Of a DNA stretch of 64,000 nt, positions 1 to 12,470 are shown piece by piece. The notes beneath the pieces are model-generated. The model was not told where the DNA came from, did not search any database, and saw only the letters and a program-made list of their open reading frames with translations. How positions within the stretch are numbered: the stretch's first letter is position 1; each line of letters opens with the position of its first letter. A program made the position numbers and the translations under genes. The stretch lies in contig CM034129.1 of NCBI GenBank assembly GCA_019914995.1, positions 1,563,725-1,627,724 of the forward strand, in the 5' to 3' direction. The stretch comes from Acanthochlamys bracteata. Taxonomy: Eukaryota > Streptophyta > Magnoliopsida > Pandanales > Velloziaceae.

Positions 1-1090
1 TTGGATAAAAATTAAAATTTATTTATGAAATAGGATAATAATTTTTGGTTTTGAATTTTTTTATAAGTACTTTCAAATATTCTTTTTATGTAAACGTTGT
101 TTTAACTGCGTAAAATTAAGTTTTATAAAATAAATTTTACATAAGTTTTACAAAATAAATTTTTTTAGAAGTAAAATTTAGTAAAACAATAAAATTAAAT
201 AGAAATAAAATTTAAAAATAATAATTGAGAAATATGAAAAAATTTAAAATTAAATTTTGATAAAAGTGAAATTTAATGTGAAGGTAGAGTTAAAGATTGG
301 AAATCATATTGAAATATTAGAACCGATCGGGTTTAAAATTTGAAGAGAAAAAAAAAATTTTGTTATTACAATATGCTCAAAACTAAAGTCTCCATTTCTG
401 ACAAGGAATAATAATTCCACATATTGCCGGAATAGGAATAGATCGTTTGAAATTATTTATAAAAATATGCTTTAAAAAATAAATTTGTGATGATTCTTTT
501 AAAAAATAATTTTTTAATAGTTTAGAAAATTTTATATATGTAATTTCAAACGACTTATAATTGATCCAAATTCTTTCATTAAAATTTTTTTTGAGAAATA
601 TTATAGAATTTTTTTGAAAAAAAAAGATAATAAAGTTCATAGGAAATGCCGAATGGGGCCAGTCTTTAAGTTGTAAGCTACTCAAGTAATTTGGAATACT
701 GAACTCGGTGGTTGACCAAACAGAAGTTTAAATTCCTCTTCGAGTAGTTCAGGAAGTCATCATTGTGATGGATAACTGTATCAAAAGCAACTGAACAGCC
801 TTTAAAAATGAGCAGCAGAATATTGGATCAATTAAAAAATTTTGAAGAATAACTAAAAGAAATCCAAATAAATTATCTTTTTTCCAGAATAAAACGTCAG
901 CTTTGGTTTTGCGCTAATTTTTTGGTACGTTAAACCGTGTAATTATTTTCCTCTACGTCTCTATTTACGATCACACAAATTGAAAGCCACTCCGATCTGT
1001 TCACGTTTACTTTCTTAGAAAATCCTATTTTTTTGACAGATATTTTTTGGAATAGATGTTTTTGTGTTTTGATTATTGATTAGTAAAAGC
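1..1090. other. AT-rich intergenic stretch, no gene seen
   Basis: Long runs of A and T, no ORF with recognisable protein content on either strand. The 100-residue minus ORF at 383-685 is Phe/Lys/Ile-rich, as expected from translated AT-rich spacer. The right end leads into the 5' untranslated exon of the TLC gene. Confidence 0.6.
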
Positions 1091-1095
1091 AAGCA

Positions 1096-1113
1096 AGAGA
1101 GAGAGAGAGAGAG
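1096..1113. repeat. (GA)n microsatellite
   Basis: About nine GA units, placed in the probable 5' leader or proximal promoter of the TLC gene. GA/CT tracts in 5' leaders are common in plants; similar ones lie at 33.83 and 44.05 kb here. Confidence 0.8.
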
Positions 1114-2051
1114 GGAGAAAGAGTTCTATAATTAGAATTCTCGTTGTTGTTTTCTTCGTTTGTAATGAAGTAAGCTTTTCCAACGATGCAGATTCTTCTT
1201 CCTGCATAGAATCAATCCAAACTTTCTGCCTACAAAGCTTTCTCAATCTTCCTCGTTGACAGGTAAATTTAGTCTTTCCTTTTTTGCAATTTTCTTCTTA
1301 ACTGTCCGGATTCTGAATTCGTGATTTTGATTATATGATTGTTTCGTATGGTTTTGATTTTGGTTTTGAGTTAGTTTTTATCTTTGGTGGATTGATTTGT
1401 TGGAACTACGGATAGGTGAATGTTGTTTCAGGGTGTTCGACCGTTGCTTTGTGATTTCATTGAGTGCAGTTTTTGTTTGGATTGGGCATGGCTTCCGAAT
1501 TGAACCTCTCTCTGCTTTATGAACACAAGCTGAACAATGTTCAAGCAAATGAATTTGTGAAACAGGAAGGGTGGCTGTTTGGCTAAACCTTCCATAGATG
1601 GAGATCAAGCAATGAGCTATCAGTTGTTTGATTTTGATATAGCTGATTGTAATATTAAGGACTGCAAATGCATGTTTCCCACAATCTATGTTACAATGCT
1701 GCCTTCGGATTTTCTGGATCTAACTACAACTCAACGAGTTGGGTAATATCGAAAGAAATATTTTTTAAACATTTTAAAGTCATAAGCGTTGTGCATGATG
1801 TTCTTTATAACAGGATGCATTTTATTTCTGAAATCTCTCAAGATAAAATAATTAATAAATCATGGTTGTTATACAAAATTACCTTATACTGCCTTCCCTC
1901 TTCTATTTCTTCAGCTGCTAGATTGCTGGTCTGATTTCAAGATTTTCAATTATCAATATGATTCCTGTAATGAACATTCAACGACTTGTGCTCCTTGGCC
2001 ATTCATTTGATCATATTTATGTTATGATGCAGATTTCCAAGACTAAAAGCC

Positions 2052-4228
2052 ATGGCAATGAAGTTGTGTAGATACCATATAGAGAACGTTGTTAAGGATT
2101 ACTTGGTAGCAGATTCTTTTGTCCCGTTCACATCTATTCTTGCTGGTTTTTTCATGTGCAAGATGGCAAGTCATACTTTTACTTTTATTATTTCTTATAT
2201 GTGTATTAGATTAAAAGTTCTGCTCTTTGTGCATATGAAAATTGCAAAAACCTTTTAGGACTTTTCCAAGGGGCATGGAGCATTTTGGTGTTGAGCAAAT
2301 CTGCATGTATCTACTTCCCTCCTCTTTATCCTTTTACATCTGTGAGGGATTTAGCTGGAACCATTATTAGTGGGAGTTACCAATATTGACCTACAGAGCA
2401 TGCTAATATTGATTTCACTTGATGGACGTGCTGTTTATGTCTTGCATAACAAAAGTGCCTCTTCTACTAGTTATCCTTTCTTGTCCTTTTGCACACTGTC
2501 ATATAATTGTCTCTCCTATAGGCATACGATGTGACTCATTTCTTCAGTTCATTCAAATACAAAGGCTATAATTCTCTCACAAAACTCCAGCGGATTGAAT
2601 GGAATAACAGGTGAACCTCTCAAACTGAATTCCTGAGATTTAGTATATTCAAGATCATCAAATTTTTTTATAATTTTTTTATTACAGGGTATGTCGAGTA
2701 CCCATGCGATTTTTATTACGATAATGTCGCTTTACCTAGCATTCTTCTCAGACCTGTACTCAGACACACTTCATGGGCTGGTTACATTTCGGAGCTCAAA
2801 CCTCTCACATTCACATTGGGGTATTTGATTTGTTCTTCCGAATGCTTCATGTTCTTTTCAGATTCTTGTCGATGATATCTAATTGCAATTTTGGATGAAC
2901 TTTTGCCTGCAGATTGCTGTTGGTTATTTCATCACAGATCTTGCAATGATTATTTGGTTGTACCCTTCACTTGGTGGAATGGAGTATGTGAGTACACTTA
3001 TCCTTGAAGCAGATGTTATAGATAAATCCAGTCTTGCTCTTGTGCAAATTAGTTTTCATTTCTTTAGCTATATCCGAGCTTCTCTTGTTAACCCGTGTTT
3101 TCACATGTTATGATTGTCTTTCCAGATTCTCCATCACTTGGTTTCACTTGGTGCGATAACCTATGCCATGTTATTCGGAGAAGGGCAGCTATATACATTC
3201 ATATGCCTAATTTCTGAAACAACCACTCCCGGGATTAACTTGCGATGGTATTTACTGTAAACAGTGTAGTATGAGACTTTGAATCCTGTTTATTGACTAA
3301 AGCATTGATTCAGTTACATTTTTTGTGTAGGTATCTTGATACTTCAGGCATGAAGAATTCTTGGGCATATCTTATCAATGGCGTCGCTATGTTTGTGACT
3401 TGGCTGGTCAGTGGAACTTTGTTAGCTTTGCATATAAGAATGAGAAGTCAGTTAAAGTGCCGGCACAGGCTATGTTTGCAATTTGATTGTCAATAGGATT
3501 ATATTCAAGGCAGAGGACGTAAAGGTTTACAGTCTAACTGTACATATGAACAAGTGTTCTAGTTTGCTTCTGAATACAACCTTAGATTCAAGTACCTGAT
3601 GTCATAGTCCCTTTTCTTTAATTCAGCACCAGTGCACCAGGATATCAATTTAAGTGGTTCATTAATTTTATAGGTTTGGGACCTTATTTTCAGTGATTTA
3701 CCAGCTAATGATTCTAAAGGTTAGAGAAAACTTATATGATCAGGAGAAAGTTAATAAGCTTAATAAAGCTAAGCTAGACAATAGTGGGTTATGTGTTGCT
3801 GTCAAGTTCAAGAAGTCATGAACTCTGTTAATGACTACAGAATCTTTCTGCTTATATTATTTTCTGATTGATCGTTATTGTATTGTCATGATCTTTATCC
3901 TTCTTATGGTTTTTACTGAAACTAATGACTACAGAATAGGGTGCTGAAATTTGTTTTTCATTGTAGGTGGCAAGGATCTTCCTGTTCATGTACCTGTTTT
4001 ACCACATCTTTTCACACTATGATCAGGTAGAGCTTTTTGTATATGTGTACTTAAAGATATTTTAAGCTGTTTCTATATCGTAATTCTATGGTGGTGCAGA
4101 TTAAGCAGATGGATACCATTGGTTTTGCAAGCACCCTTTTAGTGCCTTCAGTGTTGTCTATCATGAACATCATGTGGTTCCAAAAGATTACAAAAGGGCT
4201 GAAGAAAACAATGTCCAAGAGGGAATAA
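2052..4228 (+). CDS. TLC-domain (TRAM/LAG1/CLN8) membrane protein, TMEM56/TLCD4-like
   Basis: Multi-pass ER-type membrane protein of the TLC family, whose members act in lipid sensing or metabolism; the exact role of this plant group is unknown. Coding exons: 2052-2165, 2522-2610, 2688-2820, 2913-2987, 3126-3247, 3331-3406, 3967-4026, 4100-4228, giving about 265 residues. A noncoding first exon probably ends near 1260 at a GTAAAT donor. Recognisable blocks are NSLTKLQRIEWNNR, MIIWLYPSLGGMEY, a His-His pair in ILHHLVSLGA, and ISETTTPGINLRWYLDT. The first intron starts with GCAAGT, a GC-AG intron. Exon 2688-2820 cannot be read in one frame: the NNR-GMSS junction is one base short, and two more bases seem missing near the LSH(F)TLG end. 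All other exons are in phase, so this is either local consensus error or a damaged copy. Confidence 0.85.
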
Positions 4229-4234
4229 ACAGGT

Positions 4235-5355
4235 GAACATGCGTTACTTTTCTCTTGATCCTGCTAAACGGAATAGAGTCAGGACTGTATTGGAAGAAAT
4301 TTAGAAGGGAAAAAGCAAGTGATTGCTGGATGAATCAGGTTTTGGTACATTTATGGTTTTTCTGTTGTTTTCTTTTGGTCATTCTTACCTGTATATAACA
4401 GATTAGGGATTTAACAAATGGTCATGTTGCTACAATATCTGTATCACGCTTCAACTTTCTTGCTTAAATCCTTCTCATTATAATAGTTATATGGCTGAAG
4501 AAATCCTTGTGATTCTTTTTGTAAGAGTTTTTCGGTTTGCTATATCCTGAGGCCTTATGTCAAAATCGATCATTTGTCACAATAATATAATCTTTTAGCA
4601 GGTTCATGTATGATCTAAGATTTGTCAATAAATGTAGGCAGTTTACATTTATATATAAACAAGAACTATTACTGAATCACATCTAGCTAAGATAGATTTG
4701 CTCAAGGCTAGCTTTTCGTTACTGGCGTGACACTCACTAATTTGCTTGGCTTCTTACTTCTTAAGGTTTGTGGTTTCATGATAATAGTGTCACTGTGATG
4801 ACTAGGCAACTACAAATAGAACTAATATTGTTTTCTACCACCGCCCACATTGTTATGAGTTTATAATCACCGGTTACCTTCTGGCATACGTCTCTAATCT
4901 GGATTATGATTTTTGTATGCATATAGATATTGCTTTAACATAAGTTATCTGTGGCATACTATTGATCAAGAAAAAGTGTACTAGAGCATGCGGTGTGAGT
5001 TATTTCCATTGGAAAATTTCTAAAACTAACATTATCAAATAATTCAATAGCAAAACACACATCATCTAAGAATTATGAAGAGCTTCTTATTGGCAAATTA
5101 ACTAAATGATCTCCGCACGCCTTACTGACCATTCAGCTATTTACGAAAAGCTACACTTATGAACTTCACTTAGTTTATATTTCCAGTAGAAACCATATGA
5201 TTTCCTTTTAGTCTCTCATGCACGTACTACACTTCCTATGTTTGTTCTCTAACATACTTAGTGGTCTACGTCAGAACACCATTAACTCCTTAATTCATTT
5301 TCAAGTACTTAAAACACTTAAACACCTTAATAATGTATTGATATTCCTGTCACCA
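4235..5355. other. Intergenic: 3' UTR of TLC gene and AT-rich spacer
   Basis: Holds the 3' tail of the TLC gene and a spacer up to the promoter of the aspartyl protease. No ORF resembles a known protein; the small plus ORF at 5218-5409 overlaps the protease promoter and is judged spurious. Confidence 0.5.
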
Positions 5356-5361
5356 CTAGGT

Positions 5362-5369
5362 TATAAATA
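5362..5369 (+). promoter_or_regulatory. TATA box of the aspartyl protease gene
   Basis: TATAAATA stands 47 bases before the protease ATG at 5416, with a short leader containing ACTTAGGACAAA just before the start codon. Spacing fits a plant TATA promoter with transcription starting near 5395. Confidence 0.6.
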
Positions 5370-5415
5370 CTGCCCAATCTTTCTAATCATAATTCATCTC
5401 CATACTTAGGACAAA

Positions 5416-6917
5416 ATGGTTTTATCAGTATCTTTGGTTCCTAATTACAAGCTTACTCTCTATCTTCTCTTCATTGCCTTATTCTATTATCAATCTTACG
5501 CAAAGAATAACCAAAGCTTTCATGGTTCACTAGTCTTTGGCATGATTCATTCAAGATCATTACTCTCTACCTCAAACAGGATTCATGGTTTGAATTATAG
5601 CCGTTCTGAGGCATTGCTCATGGGGAAGAACATGGTAGAATCATTGAGAGGTTTTAGAGATGGTTACTTGATCTCACTTAACATAGGCACTCCTCCACAG
5701 ATCATCCAGGCTTTTATCGACACTGGTAGTGATCTTACTTGGTTTCCATGCACAGACATGTTTTCTTCCTTCACCTGCATTGAGTGTGATGATTACTACC
5801 TTAAGAATTCCAAGTTGATTACAACAACATTCTCTCAGATTTATTCATCCTCATCTCTTAGAGATCTTTGCTCAAGCAACTTCTGCACCAATATTCATAG
5901 CGCAGACAACCGTTATGATCCATGTGCTGCCGCTGGTTGTCCATTGAGCTCACTGTTGAAAGGGACATGTCCTAGACCTTGCCCTTCTTTCTCCTCCTAC
6001 AACTATGGCGCTGGTGGTCTTATAACAGGGAGTCTTTTTAAAGAAAAACTAAGAGTTCATGCTGAAGATGATTCAAGTTCTGGCAAAGAAAACTTATCAG
6101 GGCTTTGCTTTGGTTGTGTGAACTCTGCATATAGAGAGCCTGTAGGGATTGTAGGGTTTGGAAGAGGTTTTCTATCATTTCCCTCACAATTAGGCTTCCT
6201 TCAAAAGGGTTTTTCACATTGTTTTCTAGAGTTCAAGTATGCAAACAACCCTGATTTCTCCAGCCTATTAATCCTAGGTGAGCTAGCAATAGCTTCTAAA
6301 GATTACATGCAATTCACACCAATGCTAAAGAGTCCAATGTTCCCAAGCTCATATTACATAGGTCTAAAAGGAATCAGCATTGATGGAAACAGTACTAGTA
6401 ACAAGAAGATCATGGAAGCCCCTTTAAGCATGAAAGATTTTGATGAACAAGGCAATGGAGGCATGTTGATCGACTCTGGAACAACTTATACTCACTTGCC
6501 AGAACCATTATACTCAAAGTTGCTTACAGAACTAGATTCGATCATATCTTATTCAAGATCAAAGGAGCATGAAGCAAGCACAGGGTTCGATCTATGCTAA
6601 AAATCCCTGCATCAACAACACATACTCCAGCACAAGTGATAACCTTCCATCAATATCCTTCCATTTTCTCAACAATGTGGATGTTGTTTTGCCTAAGGAT
6701 AGTTGTTTCTATGCAGTGAGTGCACCAATGGACTCATTGGGGTGAAGTGTTTAATGTTTCAGAGCATGGATGAAAATGAATTGATCGGACCTGCTGGTGT
6801 TTTCAGAAGCTTTCAGCAGCAGAATGTTGAAGTTGTTTATGATTTGCAAAAGGAGAGAGTTGGTTTCAGCTTATGGATTGTTCATCTGCTGCAGCTTATC
6901 ATGAACTTCACCATTAG
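5416..6917 (+). pseudogene. A1-family aspartyl protease (At4g16563-like), 3' end frameshifted
   Basis: Intronless plant pepsin-type protease. Residues 1-29 form a signal peptide (hydrophobic LTLYLLFIALFYYQSYA). The first active site DTGSDLTW is near residue 102 and the second DSGTTYTHL near residue 352. Cys-rich blocks typical of the nepenthesin-like group (CPRPCPSF, CFGCVNSAYREPVGI, SQLGFLQKGFSHCF) lie between. The first frame runs 394 residues and stops at 6598-6600 (FDLC then TAA). The expected C-terminus continues in other frames: CINNTYSSTSDN from about 6608, then GVKCLMF and GPAGVFRSFQQQNVEV from about 6741, then MDCSSAAAYHELHH ending at 6917. That makes three one-base shifts, two of them in a G run (about 6739-6742) and a T run (about 6865). 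Both catalytic aspartates remain, so a truncated but folded product is possible; sequencing error is a real alternative. Confidence 0.8.
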
Positions 6918-6929
6918 AGATGGTGTGTA

Positions 6930-8060
6930 GTTGGTTTCTGTTCGTACAAGATAAATAATGATAATAACAACTTTTGATGTTTTTGGCATGTACTGCAATT
7001 GGGGAGATTAAACATTAAAAGCTTTACAACAACTTTCTTGTTTCCTTTTAATATAAAAAAGCTTATATGCTGAAAAAGTTGTACTTTTACCTGCCATTGG
7101 TTAAAGTATTAAGGTAGTGATTAGTGGTGTCCTTGTTGTTTCTTGCTTTTGAATGTACTTACTGTCTTGAAGAAATTTAGACAATCTTTCAAATGTCTAA
7201 AATTTTAGTTTCTCATATCAAACTTGGAGTTCACGTTTTTGGACCGATAAAAATAACATTTACTAAAAACAAATTGGTAAACTATATTTCAATGTACCAT
7301 AACTACTACTACCTTTCATAGCTTGAGAATGACACTGATGATGATAATTTCCATACAAGAATCTAAATTCTCCAATCAAACTCAAATCAAACAATGACAT
7401 ACGGACGTGTATTTCATTTTCGTGTAGTTGTCAAAGCAAAAAAAAAAACTACATACACATTTTTTTCATGCGAAAACTCCATAATTGCTTACAACTGGTT
7501 CTTGATAATCAGATTCGACGATAAATGTATTCACAAAAACTGTGCCTTATTCCAAAATAAAAGAACTTATTTTAGACTCGTTTGATTGTAGTAGGTCATA
7601 AAAAGTAATTTTTTTTGAAAAATGAGTTTAAAAAATGAGCTAAATTTTTACGTTTGATCGTATGTAGAAGCAAATTATTGGCCTAAAAAGTGAGTTCCCG
7701 GAGAGCCAATGTTATGCTCTGATTTGTCATACTAGCATTCAGAAATGCTGATGCTTCATATCATGTCTGCCAATTAAAATTATTGCGGACCAATATGGTA
7801 AAAGATATTCTTTAGAGGACCTAATCTTTAAATATGGCTGTGGAACTAGTTAGTTAGAATTTAACCGGTGCGGTGATTGAAATCAATGATTCAACGTTAT
7901 AGCTAGCTAGCTCCGTCGCGCACCTGCCGGTCGGTGACAGTGAGCAACCAACGAACTTCTTCTTCAACAACGCCACCAACACTTCTCTTTCTTTCCTTCT
8001 TCTTCTTCAGATGACAAAAACCCTAACTTTTTCATCTTCGATTTAGAGATCTCGATCTTC
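6930..8060. other. Intergenic: protease 3' tail and SWAP70-like promoter
   Basis: Contains the protease 3' region, an AT-rich element near 7583-7735 bounded by GTTTGAT motifs, and a pyrimidine-rich 5' leader (7960-8060, many CTT repeats) of the next gene. No coding content recognised. Confidence 0.5.
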
Positions 8061-8064
8061 TTCA

Positions 8065-11000
8065 ATGAGTTCAAACGGGACATCTCCGGTGCGTTTGGAT
8101 GAAATCGATTTCAATTTGACTTTGTCTGATCAGTTGATTTTTTTTGAGAAGTTCGCTTTTCTTGGTTTCCGATTGGATTTGTAGAGAGTGGCGGAGACGG
8201 AGAACAGCTTGGAGAAGATTAAGCGGCAGCTCAGCTCTGGTTCTGGTCGCCACTTACTTCAAGGACCATTACTCAAGCGATCTGAGACGGTAATTGAATA
8301 TGTTCTTTTTTCTTTCTTTTGTGTGTTTATTTTGCTTTCGTTGTTTTGGCCTTTGGGTGTGAAAATTTTGAGCTGTGCAATCCAAAAATGAAAAAAGGTT
8401 TTTTTAAAAAAAAAAAAGTTAAAAACAGTAGTTCTGATCATTTAAAGCTTTCTTCTTTTTTGTTTAATCAGTAGTTCTGATCTTTTAAAGTTTTCTTTTA
8501 TTAAACCTACCATCTTTTTTATGAAAAGGCTGTTTAAACACAAGGAAGTTAAAATTTTTAGTTGTTATTTTTCATTTTGGCAAATGTTTGGTGGGGGAAA
8601 ATTAGTAGCATGAATGCATGCAAACTGCATATCAATTTTGGGTATTACACTAGGACTAGGCTGTTTTATCCAATTATATGTTCGTCGTGGTGATATTCAT
8701 ATTGGCGTTGTTTCTTCCAGCTTACCAGCCTGTCTTAATAAGCTAAACCTTTATGATAAAGTAGTCATGTAATTTCAAATGCACCTTTCTCATTGGGTTT
8801 CAAGAAAAAATACATATGAATTTGAAAGTGAACTGACCAGTACGTATAGTAGAATAAAAGATGTTTGTGTAGTTCCTGTGGTAATATTTAAGATGTATTT
8901 CAGGCGCTTAGGCGCTTGCTTTTTTGCATGTTTATCTCTGTGTTATTTTTCGCCTTCGCATTGTACAGCTGAGGAAGTGGAATGAACGATGGATCATCCT
9001 GGACCCAACCACTGGAAAGATGGAATACAAGTAACAAAATTGCATTTCTGCTTTCAAACCTTTTTGGAATTTTAAAAGATATGATAGTTTTAACTTATTA
9101 TTGGACTAGGATCCGGAGAAATGAGCAACTTGTTAAAGGAGCCATTGTATTTGACGCTAGTAGTACCATCACTCTGTCCCCAGTGAATTTTCAGTAAGAT
9201 TGTTACTTATTAATCTCTTTTTTTAGCAGAAAATATATCTGGTTGCTTTCTTTCCATAATATAGTTGGATGTCTCACGTTCTAATCTCTTATTCCTTGCA
9301 GTGGGTTGCCAAAATATGAAGGTTGTTGTTTCTGTATCCTTTTCTTCACGGCAATGAAGTGTTGTTGGCTCCTTTTTTAATATTATTGTTGGTTGTTTTT
9401 AAACTACAATCTTTACAGGTAAATGCTTTTCAATATGAGATGTTTGCCATATTCTAGAGTTCCTTTACCCAACTTGCTAGATATCGGAACTCCACAGAAA
9501 AAAGAGTACTTTCTATGTGCGGAAACTCCTGGTGCTGCAAGAGCTTGGGTATCCACTTTACAGTAAGCTTGAGATTCCATAACTTCCTTTTTAATTTTGA
9601 AGTTTTTAAAATTTGTTCAGCTGTATTAAAAAGTAAATGATTTCTTCTCAGGTCTTGTAGTGCATCATTCGACTTGAGATGGTTTTCATTTTCTTTGCTC
9701 TTTGCCCTTCAAATTTAAAAGTCTTCTTCTAACTTGTCTCGAGGGGGTAAACAGAAAATATCATTTAGGAAGTTCTACTTCCATGTTTACAACAAAAATG
9801 CTCATAGTGAAGCTCATAATACTGCCTTATTGCTCAGCTTTAGATGTCTCTAGGCATAGTTGCTGATCACTATGGTTTCTCAACACCTCTGGCTTTTGTG
9901 TTACTGCTCATATTAATAGCCTCTGGTCCCATATCATATTCTCAGAAACCTTATAACTTTTCAGTGGAGTATCACGTTCTCAAACTGATAGACTCAATCA
10001 TTTCCTTCCAAATATCTGCATCTCCCTTATGTGCATGCAAACAAGTTAAAATTTCTTTATATACATTAAAAACATCATGATAGGCTGTGTCTTCATGTAT
10101 ACATCTAGTTATCTTCTGCTTAAATCTCCATTTGAACTTCTTGTCACCACCCTGCAAGAAACTTCACTTAGACACAAGAAGATAATACCTAGGAATTATG
10201 CTGATGAAGAAGGATGATCCAAATTCCACTTCTACATTCTTTTTTAACTCAAATTGCTAATTGGTTTCAATAATGTTGTCATTCCAGTGAGAAAGCAATT
10301 GTCTTTACTTACATTGCCATTTATTTGTAAAACAGAGCCACCCAATTGGTTTTGCGGGCTCATAAAGAGGCAGTGAATTCATTAAGTGGGAGTGGTTCTG
10401 CAAAACTTGGTACAGTTGCTACAGCAGTTGCAGCTGCCAATTCCATGGCAATGGAAGCTTCTAAAGAAGTTGAGGCCGCAATGAAAATATCTATGAGAGC
10501 GGCTTTGGGATTGATAAAAAATAAACCAAATGAAGATTTTGCTACTAGTAACAAGGCAAATGAGCATGAGTTTGATGATTTAACAATTATGAAGGTATAC
10601 TTGGAGGGTTGTTTTTAAGGAATCTTTGACGTCATTAATAATTCTGGTTTGTTTTGTAACTGTTTAATACAGGAGACTCTTCAGGTAAAAGATGAAGAAC
10701 TTCAGCAGTTGGCGAAAGATATTCGTGCGAGATGCTACCATAAAAGAGATTACAGACCAGTTGAACAAGACCTCTGCCGCTGCTGAAGCGGCTGCATCTG
10801 CTGTTCAAGCAATTGATGAGGATAGAAGATTTCTTTGTACAGAAAACGGCGATTATCTAAAGATCTGGAGAAGCAAGTGCAGTCTTTCCAAGTTAAGGTA
10901 CGAAAGAATTTTAATTAACATAAGCATGAATTGACATATTACAAGACTTGTAGAGTTCATTTTGTCTTTATGCGTCTTGATTCTTCTTTTTCGCTCGTAC

Positions 11001-11897
11001 AAAAAAAATGACAATGGGTATGGTTTTAATGCTCTTCAGAAGCCTGTACAAGACGTCAAGGATCTGTTGGATTAGACAGTTATACCTCTAAGATGCAGTG
11101 GTTGTACAACTTTTTTGAATCGAATTTTAATTTCAATTTCAATTGTTAGTTAACTATGTGTCTTGTTTGTTCGAACAGTTCAGGGAATCTGAAGAACAAC
11201 TTCTCGCTCTAAGAAAAGAGAGAGAGATTATACTAAAACAGAGAGATGCTGCCCTTCAAGAAGCACAACTATGGCGAACTGAGCTTGCAAAAGCTAGAGA
11301 ACATGCTGTGGTGTTAGAAGCAGCTATGCTTAGAGCTGAAGAAAGGGCCAGGGTTTCTGAAGCAGACGCTGAGGCTAAATTGAAGGATGCAGCAGATACG
11401 GCAGCAGCTGCTGCAAAGGAAAAGAAAGAGCTCTTAGCATATATAAAAGTTTTGCGGTCACAAGTTGAGAGGTTATTAATCTAATTTTCTTGCCTTAAGC
11501 TAATAAGCTGATTGCAGTTTCAGCCCGATCTAATTTTCCTTGTTTATCTTTTATCTTTTCCGGTCAAAGGAGCAATACTAAACAAGTAGTTGAGGAAAAA
11601 TCAGAATCATCTTCCACCAACGACGACACTCTTCCTCTCACAAAGCATGTAGACTCATCAGATGACAATGTAGATAAAGCTTGCTTAAGTGATTCAAGGC
11701 CGCTTCCAGAGTCAGAGGACAGTGAAGTTCAGTTGGCTATAGATGGGGTTGAAATTCGGTCAGTTGGTGATCAGGAGTGGAGCGATATCCAGCCAACTGA
11801 TTCAGGGATCTCTGATGTAAGAGAAATTCGTCCTGAAGCTGAGGGAAGTAGCTTGGATGAGCATCATCAGCATTCAGGGAACTCATTTCAACCCTGA
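8065..11897 (+). CDS. SWAP70: PH-domain coiled-coil protein, plant SWAP70-like (At2g30880 type)
   Basis: Plant SWAP70 proteins have been linked to Rho/ROP GTPase signalling in immunity. Exons: 8065-8088, 8185-8289, 8969-9030, 9110-9193, 9302-9333, 9481-9562, 10336-10594, 10673-10897, 11179-11471, 11570-11897. A PH domain occupies about residues 30-140 (GPLLKRSE, LRKWNERWIILDPTTGKMEY, FYIGTPQKKEYFLCAETP). An alanine-rich segment and a long Glu/Lys/Arg/Ala coiled coil follow, then an acidic Ser-rich tail. The first coding exon has only eight codons. In exon 10673-10897 the reading frame breaks twice: two bases seem lost near 10731 (before DATIKEIT) and one near 10848 (before RLSKDLEKQ). The net change is minus three, so splicing phases still agree, but the stretch between reads into a TGA. 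Either two consensus errors or a damaged exon; the rest is intact. Confidence 0.85.
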
Positions 11898-12397
11898 AAA
11901 AATCATTATATATAACTTTTGAGCTTGCCATTTTAGATGCAAACTAGAACATAATACTTTTGTAAAATCATATTATCATCATATTGAAAAGAGATATGAA
12001 GTTTGAGACATGATTTAATTGTTTGTAAGAATGTGAAGTAGCATGCTCTTACTAAGAACCAAGAACCATGGTAGTTAATTCCTGTAGGAGAAAATTGTAT
12101 TTATTGTAGAGCATATGTAAGATTTGTTGAGAATCATGATTATTACATTGTATGCTATACTGTGTGTATGGATCCCAGCTTGTATTTTCAGAGGTGATTA
12201 GAAACCTGTAGTTTGTGATTGCTGCTGTTTGATTACTTTGCTATATTACTAGAATTCTGTAATAAGATTAAAAAATGGTCATGTTAAGGTTTTTTAAATT
12301 AGAAAGAAAATCATCTTTATTAAAGAGATCATCGACAGAAATTTTGAAAGTAGAACTTAGAAGTCTGAAAACATTAATAAAAAACAATAAAATAATT
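11898..12397. other. 3' UTR of SWAP70-like gene and spacer
   Basis: AT-rich 3' region with possible poly(A) signals, then the sequence downstream of the minus-strand tRNA gene, which includes T-rich stretches on the minus strand that could act as a Pol III terminator. No coding content seen. Confidence 0.5.
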
Positions 12398-12470
12398 TCC
12401 ATTGCCGGGATTTGAACCCGGGTCGCCTGGGTGAAAGCCAGGTATCCTAACCGGACTAGACGACAATGGA
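12398..12470 (-). tRNA. tRNA-Glu (UUC)
   Basis: The minus strand reads TCCATTGTCGTCTAGTCCGG at its 5' end and closes with GCAATGGA, giving a 7-bp acceptor stem TCCATTG/CAATGGA. The anticodon arm is CCTGG-CTTTCAC-CCAGG with anticodon TTC, and the T arm is CCGGG-TTCAAAT-CCCGG. The length is 73 bases with no intron and no encoded CCA, as in nuclear plant tRNAs. It lies between the SWAP70-like gene and TIM14. Confidence 0.95.
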
